Part shown: positions 56,845-64,000 of the stretch, piece after piece | How the letters are laid out: each line of letters opens with the position of its first letter | Position numbering within the stretch: position 1 is the first letter of the stretch | Source: Cydia pomonella | Taxonomy: Eukaryota > Arthropoda > Insecta > Lepidoptera > Tortricidae | Length of the DNA: 64,000 nt | Reading direction: 5' to 3' | Assembly (NCBI RefSeq): GCF_033807575.1 | Contig: NC_084705.1 | Location: 785,838-849,837 of the forward strand | Notes under the pieces: generated by a model | Database searches by the model: none | Seen by the model: only the letters and a program-made list of their open reading frames with translations | What the model was told of the DNA's origin: nothing | Program-made: the position numbers and the translations under genes

Positions 56845-59690
56845 TTAATAATATATATAGCTGCATCCCCACTCATTTCTAATAGAGATGTTTTATTTGG
56901 AGACTGTAGGGTTTAGGTGGAAAAAAAAATTGATTCGTATAGAGCTCGGAATTTGTAGGTCCAGAAAAATATGGATTTTTCGATCTGATGGAAGACCAAA
57001 AACCTGCACAAGAGCCCGGCTAAACGGTAAGACTTAGTGGGGGGGTGCTCGACCAAATGTCATAGAGGACCCTGGGCAGTTTCTAGAGCCGCCATTTTTT
57101 TTTCAAAATGGCGGATTCAAAATGGCGGCCGATTTTCAAAATGGTCCTAGCGCGCTGAAATTTTGGTCACGGAATCTCGGGCCCCTCTAGGTTCGTATGA
57201 AAAAAAAAAATTTTGGAAAAATCCAAGATGGCGGAAAAAATGGCCACTTTAGTTTTGTATGGCAACTCTGAAACGGTGCGCGATAGGTGGGGGGTGCTCG
57301 ACCAAATGTCATAGAGGGCCCCGAGAGAAAAAAAACTGCATCAAAAAATTTTCAAAATGGCCGACTTTTTTTTTTTTTTTTTTTCAAGTTGGTCCGAGCG
57401 CGCTGAGATTTGGCATGCGGCGAGCCTGGGGGCCCGAGATTACCATGTGAAAAAAAATTTTTTGGAAAAATCCAAAATGGCGGCGGACAGGTGCAAATAA
57501 AATTTTCGAGTAGGTTAAGCGAGCCCGAAGGGCGAGCTTCAGGCCGGGAGGCCGAAGGCCGACCCCGCGACGGGCCGACAGGCCCGGAGCTTCACTCCGA
57601 GTGGCCGGGCGCGCCCCACCCCCAGTAATTTTGAGCGAGGCCGAAGGCCGAGCTGCAGGAGTGAGGAACTAAGCGAAAACCTATATAAAATCTGTGTTAA
57701 GCGAGCCCGAAGGGCGAGCTTCAGGCCGGGAGGCCGAAGGCCGACCCCGGCGGAGGGCCGAAGGCCCGGAGCCTTCACCCCGACCCCCAAGCGTGCAACC
57801 CCCAGTAACTAAAAGCGAGGCCGAAGGCCGAGCTGCGTGCATAAGGTGCTCCCAAACGTTATACCACGTAAACTGTCTTGATAAGCGGAGCCGGGGGGCC
57901 GACGGCCCGACGGCGACGCGTCGAGGCTAGCGAAGGCCGAAGGCCGAGCTCCGCGTAGGGCCGAAGGCCCGAAGCGTCACCTGAGAGGGGGAAGTTGGAG
58001 CTTAAACACGACCCAATAGGAAAAGTGTCTTAGACAAGCGAAACGGCGGGCCGAAGGCCGAAGGCCGTAGGCCCGACGTGAGCTTGTCAAGACACTTTTA
58101 CTATTGGGTCGTGTTTAAGCTCCAACTTCCCGCAACTACTCCCGAAGCGAAACCAACCCTCCCCGAGTGTCTTAATAAGCGAAGCGGCGGGCCGAAGGCC
58201 CGACGCTGAGCTTCGAAACCCAGCGAAGGCCGAAGGCCGAGCTCCGCGTAGGGCCGAAGGCCCGGAGCGTCCCATTGGATCGCCCAAGCACGCGAGGCCG
58301 AAGGCCGAGCTGCGAGAGTGCGGCCCAAAGCAGAACCGCATTACCTTTCCCCTTTGGAAAACAAATATTCTTTATATTAATAACAACAAAAATAACGGGA
58401 AAAGTGATAAAGCGAACCTGGCAACAAGTTAACTGTCTTAATAAGCGAAGCGGCGGGCCGAAGGCCCGACGCTGAGCTTCGAAACCCAGCGAAGGCCGAA
58501 GGCCGAGCTCCGCGTAGGGCCGAAGGCACGGAGCGTCCCATTGGACCGCCCAAGCACGCGAGGCCGAAGGCCGAGCTGTGAGAGTGCGGCCCAAAGCGGA
58601 AGTATAACCGCATTATTTTTCCCCTTTGGAAAACAAATATTCTTTATACTAAAAATAACGGGAAAAGTGCATTTATAGAGCGAACCAATTACAAGTTAAC
58701 TGTCTTAATAAGCGAAGCGGCGGGCCGAAGGCCCGACGCTGAGCTTCGAAACCTAGCGAAGGCCGAAGGCCGAGCTCCGCGTAGGGCCGAAGGCACGGAG
58801 CGTCCCATTGGAACGCCCAAGCACGCGAGGCCGAAGGCCGAGCTGCGAGAGTGCGGCCCAAAGCGGAAGTACAACCGCATTAACTTTCCCCTTTGGAAAA
58901 GAAATCTTCTTTATATTAATAACAACAAAAATAACGGGAAAAGTTATAAAACGGATCGGCAACAAGTCAACTGTCTTAATAAGCGGAGCCGGCGGGCCGA
59001 AGGCCCGACGGCGAAGCGTCGAGGCTAGCGAAGGCCGAAGGCCGAGCTCCGCGTAGGGCCGAAGGCCCGAAGCGTCCCCTTCGAGGCTCGCCAGCGGGGA
59101 AGTTGGAGCTTAAACACGACCCAATAGTAAAAGTGTCTTAGACAAGCGAAACGGCGGGCCGGAGGCCGAAGGCCGTAGGCCCGACGTGAGCTTGTCAAGA
59201 CACTTTTACTATTGGGTCGTGTTTAAGCTCCAACTTCCCTTCAACCCCCAAAGTAACTATATTGCGAAGGCCGAAGGCCGAGCTCCGCGTAGGGCCGAAG
59301 GCCCGGAGCGTCCCATTGGATCGCCCAGGCACGCGAGGCCGAAGGCCGAGCTGCGGGAGTGCGTGCTCGCACGCGGACCATTCCTTGCAAGCGAAAGTAC
59401 AACTGCTTTACCTTTTCCCTTTGGAAAACACAAACTTTTACACCTGAACAACAGCAACAACAACAAACACTACAACAACAACATAAACAACAGTACCACG
59501 CACACCAGTACCAAGCAAAACTCTAACTGCTTTACCTTTTCCCTTTGGAAAACAAACTTTTACACCTAAACAACAGCACCAACTACAACAACTCATTAAC
59601 AACAACATAAACAACATGACAAACAACAAAACAACAAACTACACGACTACCGCGGGGCCCTCGGGCCCCGCGCACAAAGCAACATACTAG
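56845..59690 (+). mobile_element. Helitron-like unit 7 (leader type II), near-duplicate of unit 2
   Basis: Matches unit 2 base for base over most of its length at a constant offset of 15,348-15,349 bp, including a 127-codon stop-free frame identical in both (43837-44220 and 59186-59569). Unlike unit 2 it retains the full 3' end: after AACAACATAAACAACATGAC it continues to the terminal hairpin 59651-59672 and CTAG 59687-59690. Stem-loops 57992-58128 and 59100-59236; three 268-bp repeats. Confidence 0.78.
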
Positions 59691-62430
59691 TTAATAATAT
59701 ATATAGCTGCAAACCGACTGATTTCTCATGTATATGTTTTATTTGGAGGCTGTGGGGTTTAGGTGGAAAAAAAAAATTGTTTTGTAAAAAAGGCGGAATT
59801 TGTAGGTCCAGAAAAATATGGATTTTTCGATCTGATGGAAGACCAAAAACCTGCACAAGAGCCCGGCTAAACGGTAAGACTTAGTGGGGGGGTGCTCGAC
59901 CAAATGTCATAGAGGACCCTGGGCAGTTTCTAGAGCCGCCATTTTTTTTTCAAAATGGCGGATTCAAAATGGCGGCCGATTTTCAAAATGGTCCTAGCGC
60001 GCTGAAATTTTGGTCACGGAATCTCGGGCCCCTCTAGGTTCGTATGAAAAAAAAAATTTTGGAAAAAATCCAAGATGGCGGAAAAAATGGCCACTTTAGT
60101 TTTGTATGGCAACTCTGAAACGGTGCGCGATAGGTGGGGGGTGCTCGACCAAATGTCATAGAGGGCCCCGAGAGAAAAAAAACTGCATCAAAAATTTTTC
60201 AAAATGGCCGACTTTTTTTTTTTTTTTTTTTCAAGTTGGTCCGAGCGCGCTGAGATTTGGCAATGCGGCGAGCCTGGGGGCCCGAGATTACCATGTAAAA
60301 AAAAATTTTTGGAAAATCCAAAATGGCGGCGGACAGGGGCAAATCAAATTTTCGAGCAGGTTAAGCGAGCCCGAAGGGCGAGCTTCAGGCTGGGAGGCCG
60401 AAGGCCGACCCCGCGACGGGCCGTCAGGCCCGGAGCTTCACCCCGAGTGGCAGGCGCGCCCTACCCCCAGTAATTTTGAGCGAGGCCGAAGGCCGAGCTG
60501 CGGGAGTGAGGAACAAAGCGAAAACCTATATAAAAACTGTCTTAAGCGAGCCCGAAGGGCGAGCTTCAGGCCGGGAGGCCGAAGGCCGACCCCGGCGGAG
60601 GGCCGAAGGCCCGGAGACTTCACCCCGACCCCCAAGCGTGCAACCCCAAGTAATTTAAAAGCGAGGCCGAAGGCCGAGCTGCGTGCACAAGGTGCTCCCA
60701 AGCGTTCTACCACGTCAACTGTCTTGATACGCGGAGCCGGCGGGCCGACGGCCCGACGGCGACGCGTCGAGGCTAGCGAAGGCCGAAGGCCGAGCTCCGC
60801 GTAGGGCCGAAGGCCCGAAGCGTCACCTGAGAGGGGGAAGTTGGAGCTTAAACACGACCCAATAGGAAAAGTGTCTTAGACAAGCGAAACGGCGGGCCGA
60901 AGGCCGCAGGCCGTAGGCCCGACGTGAGCTTGTCAAGACACTTTTACTATTGGTCGTGTTTAAGCTCCAACTTCCCGCACTACTCCCGAAGCGAAACCAA
61001 CCCTCCCCGAGTGTCTTAATAAGCGAAGCGGCGGGCCGAAGGCCCGACGCTGAGCTTCGAAACCCAGCGAAGGCCGCAGGCCGAGCTCCGCGTAGGCCGA
61101 AGGCCCGGAGCGTCCCATTGGATCGCCCAAGCACGCGAGGCCGAAGGCCGAGCTGCGAGAGTGCGGCCCAAAGCGGAAGTACAACCGCATTACTTTTCCC
61201 TTTGGAAAACAAATATTCTTTACACTAAAAATAACGGGAAAAGTGCATTTATAGAGCGAACCAATTACAAGTTAACTGTCTTAATAAGCGAAGCGGCGGG
61301 CCGAAGGCCCGACGCTGAGCTTCGAAACCCAGCGAAGGCAGAAGGCCGAGCTCCGCGTAGGGCCGAAGGCCCGGAGCGTCCCATTGGATTGCCCAAGCAC
61401 GCGAGGCCGAAGGCCGAGCTGCGAGAGTGCGGCCCAAAGCGGAAGTACAACCGCATTACTTTTCCCCTTTGGAAAACAAATATTCTTTATACTAAAAATA
61501 ACGGGAAAAGTGCATTTATAGAGCGAACCAATTACAAGGTTAACTGTCTTAATAAGCGAAGCGGCGGGCCGAAGGCCCGACGCTGAGCTTCGAAACCCAG
61601 CGAAGGCCGAAGGCCGAGCTCCGCGTAGGGCCGAAGGCACGGAGCGTCCCATTGGAACGCCAAAGCACGCGAGGCCGAAGGCCGAGCTGCGAGAGTGCGG
61701 CCCAAGCGGAAGTACAACCGCATTAACTTTCCCCTTTGGAAAAGAAATCTTCTTTATATTAATAACAACAAAAATAACGGGAAAAGTTATAAAGCGAACC
61801 GGCAACAAGTCAACTGTCTTAATAAGCGGAGCCGGCGGCCGAAGGCCCGACGGCGAAGCGTCGAGGCTAGCGAAGGCCGAAGGCCGAGCTCCGCGTAGGG
61901 CCGAAGGCCCGAAGCGTCCCCTTCGAGGCTCGCCAGCGGGGAAGTTGGAGCTTAAACACGACCCAATAGTAAAAGTGTCTTAGACAAGCGAAACGGCGGG
62001 CCGGAGGCCGAAGGCCGTAGGCCCGACGTGAGCTTGTCAAGACACTTTTACTATTGGGTCGTGTTTAAGCTCCAACTTCCCTTCAAACCCCAAAGTAACT
62101 ATATTGCGAAGGCCGAAGGCCGAGCTCCGCGTAGGGCCGAAGGCCCGGAGCGTCCCATTGGATCGCCCAAGCACGCGAGGCCGAAGGCCGAGATGCGGGA
62201 GTGCGTGCTCGCACGCGGACCATTCCTTGCAAGCAAAGTACAACTGCTTTACCTTTTCCCTTTGGAAAACACAAACTTTTACACCTAACAACAACCAAAC
62301 AACGGCAACAACAACAACAACTCATCAACAACAACACTAACAACAACATCAACAACATGACCAACAACAGCACCAACTACATCACGACTACGCGGGGCCC
62401 TCGGGCCCCGCGCACCAAGCAAAACTCTAG
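59691..62430 (+). mobile_element. Helitron-like unit 8 (leader type III)
   Basis: Leader type III, two 249-bp repeats (about 59866-60357), stem-loops 60838-60973 and 61942-62078, three 268-bp repeats (from 61016, 61279, 61549). CAA tail to 62390, terminal hairpin 62391-62412, CTAG 62427-62430. It carries several single-base deletions in GC-rich words compared with other units (for example near 60953, 61094, 61705), which could be real decay or sequencing error. Confidence 0.78.
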
Positions 62431-64000
62431 TCTATATTATATAAAGCTGCAGCCCGAACGTTAATCGACACGAATTGTTCTCCCGGAAGGAGGCGCGGGG
62501 GGGATTCGAGTTTGGTACGGTCGTACAGAGGGCGGTCCGGTGACCTCCGGAAAAATCCGACATTCGGTCTACCGGATCGGGACAGAAAAATGTTTGACGG
62601 CCCGGCTAAACGGTGGGAGATAGTGGGGGGGTGCTCGACCAAATGTCACAGAGGACCCCGGGCAGTTTCGGAGGGCCGCCATTTTTTTTCAAAATGGCTG
62701 ATTCAAAATGGCGGCCGATTTTCAAGTCGGTCCCGGCGCGCTCAAATTTCGGTCACGGAATCTCGGGGCCCTCTAGATCGGCATGGAAAAAAAAATTTTG
62801 GAAAAAATCCAAGATGGCGGACACCATGGCCACTTTTATTTTGTATGGCAAACTTTTAAACGGTGACAGATAGGTGGGGGTGCTCGACCAAATGTCATAG
62901 AGGGCCCCGAGACAAATGTAATGGCATTTAAAAAAATTCAAAATGGCCGACTCAAAATGGCGCCGAAATTTCAAAACGGTCCGAGAGCGCCGAGAACCGG
63001 TATGTGGGTACATATGGGCCCCCGCATTCGAAAAAAAATTTTTTTTTTTTTTAGCTCGAAAAAAAATTTTTATGGGATTTTTTTTTCGAATCCCCCACAT
63101 GCTAAACGGTGAGAGATAGGTCGGGGGAGCTCGACCAAATGTCATTGAGGGCTCCGAGTGGAATCTGAATAAGAAAAAAAAAATTCAAAATGGCCGACTT
63201 TTTTTTTTTCTAAAACTTCAAAAAGGTCCGAGCGCTCTGAAATTTTGGTCGCGGTATCTCGGAGCCCCAATGACTCGTACGGAAAAAAAAAATTTTGGAA
63301 AAAATCCAAGATGGCGGAAAAATGGCCAGTTTACTTTTGTATGGCAACTCTCAAACGGTGCGTGATAGGTGGGGGGTGCTTGACCAAATGTCATAGAGGG
63401 CCCCGAGACAAATAAAAACTGCATCAAAAAAAAAAATTCAAAATGGCCGACTTGTTTTTTTTCTTTTTTTAATGTTGGTCTGAGCGCGCTGAGATTTGCA
63501 CATGCGGACGAGCCTGGGGGGCCAAGATACCATATGGAACCAAAAGTTTTTTTGGAAAAATTCCAAAATGGCGGTGGACAGGGGCAAAGTAAAATTTCCA
63601 AGTAGGTTAAGCGAGCCCGAAGGGCGAGCTTCAGGCTGGGAGGCCGAAGGCCGACCCGGCGGAGGGCCGAAGGCCCGGAGCCTTCACCCCGACCCCCAAG
63701 CGTGCAACCCCCAGTAACTAAAGCGAGGCCGAAGGCCGAGCTGCGTGCGTACGGTGCTCCCAAGCGTTCTACCAAGGACTGTCTTGATAAGCGGAGCCGG
63801 CGGGCCGAAGGCCCGACGGCGACGCGTCGAGGCCAGCGAAGGCGAAGGCCGAGCTCCGCGTAGGGCCGAAGGCCCGAAGCGTCACCTGAGGGGGAAGTTG
63901 GAGCTTAAACCGACCCAATAGGAAAAGTGTCTTAGACAAGCGAAACGGCGGCCGGGGAAGGCCCTAGGCCGTAGGCCCGACGTGAGCTTGTCAAGACACT
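62431..64000 (+). mobile_element. Helitron-like unit 9 (leader type I), cut by window end
   Basis: Begins TCTATATTATATAAAGCTGC directly after unit 8's CTAG. Leader type I, four 249-bp repeats (about 62610-63600), GC-rich module from 63607, and the first stem-loop starts at 63895 and is cut by the end of the window. The last 200 bp also carry several small deletions. Confidence 0.75.

Larger units (their letters stand above)
38523..64000. mobile_element. Array of nine non-autonomous Helitron-like units
   Basis: 25.5 kb of GC-rich concatenated units, each about 2.7-4.0 kb, continuing past the window. Order of modules in a unit: 5' leader ending in TATA-rich sequence and AGCTGCA; 249-bp repeats with poly-A/T tracts and AAnATGGCGG; GC-rich palindromic modules; 140-bp stem-loop(s); CAA-rich tail; perfect 10-bp hairpin CGCGGGGCCC/GGGCCCCGCG; CTAG. 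Orientation: units 1-2 plus, 3-5 minus, 6-9 plus. The terminal structure (TC start next to A, 3' hairpin then CTAG before T) is that of Helitrons, which transpose by a rolling-circle mechanism and are known to form tandem arrays. No Rep or helicase motif occurs in any frame, so mobility would need a protein made elsewhere. Confidence 0.78.

Noticed and set aside
41040..62390. Poly-Asn/Thr/Gln frames in the CAA-rich tails
   Set aside because: They are translations of (CAA)n-like simple sequence next to the Helitron terminus.
39587..63717. Many long stop-free frames on both strands in the array (up to about 250 codons, rich in A, E, G, R, P)
   Set aside because: They recur in every unit, overlap each other on both strands, begin anywhere, and simply reflect GC-rich palindromic repeats with a period that avoids stops. 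No domain, no codon signature, no conservation beyond the DNA repeat.
38523..64000. CRISPR array or bacterial palindromic repeats (contamination)
   Set aside because: Spacing and unit size do not fit CRISPR, and the array is joined to a recognised lepidopteran repeat at 38522/38523 with no break. Whether the join is supported by reads cannot be seen here.
38523..64000. rDNA or histone-type tandem gene cluster
   Set aside because: No rRNA, 5S or histone sequence is present in any unit.

Overview
The window is eukaryotic nuclear DNA, almost certainly from a moth or butterfly. The evidence is its repeat content: two families of tRNA-derived SINEs, a mariner, several non-LTR retrotransposon 3' ends, small palindromic MITEs and short Helitron pieces of types that I recognise as common in Lepidoptera. 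No host protein-coding gene could be supported. The first 38.5 kb is AT-rich intergenic or intronic DNA filled with old mobile elements. The last 25.5 kb is a very different, GC-rich, palindrome-rich array.

1-38.5 kb. Main items are: a decayed mariner (1350-2634) nested in a hAT-like element (975-2811) with a perfect 8-bp target duplication; three copies of a 195-bp MITE (3873, 8568, 28218); complete and broken SINEs (5463, 6283, 14388, 19031, 23361, 35045, 37374); tails of several LINEs (300, 3541, 13218, 16765, 17940, 20020, 20200, 23035, 25205); and two broken pieces of CR1/Jockey-like LINEs at 28.9-33.2 kb. In the last group the gag-like ORF1 and endonuclease lie transcriptionally downstream of a separate reverse-transcriptase half. 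A CpG-rich stretch with CCAAT, CRE-like and YY1-like motifs at 36.2-36.5 kb is the only place that looks like a host promoter.

38.5-64 kb. A tandem array of nine units of about 2.7-4.0 kb (the ninth runs off the window) sits inside a common lepidopteran repeat. Unit ends have Helitron (rolling-circle transposon) hallmarks: unit 1 starts with TC next to a host A, and six units end with a perfect 10-bp GC hairpin, 13-14 nt, then CTAG, followed directly by a T. There is no Rep/helicase gene, so the units are non-autonomous. Each intact unit has the same order: a variable 5' leader; 2 or 4 tandem copies of a 249-bp repeat full of AAnATGGCGG motifs; a GC-rich section of 1-4 tandem 268-bp repeats built from tiny hairpins with C-GNA-G loops; one or two 140-bp stem-loops; a CAA-rich tail; and the terminal hairpin. 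Units 1-2 and 6-9 are on the + strand and units 3-5 on the - strand, giving a multi-kilobase near-perfect palindrome centred at about 44,265 and a head-to-head junction at about 52,815. Units 2 and 7 are nearly identical at a constant offset of about 15.35 kb.

The most notable biology is this array. It is a large concatemer of cargo-less Helitrons whose sense strand is loaded with potential single-stranded DNA hairpins of a consistent loop type, as might be expected for an element that moves through a single-stranded intermediate.
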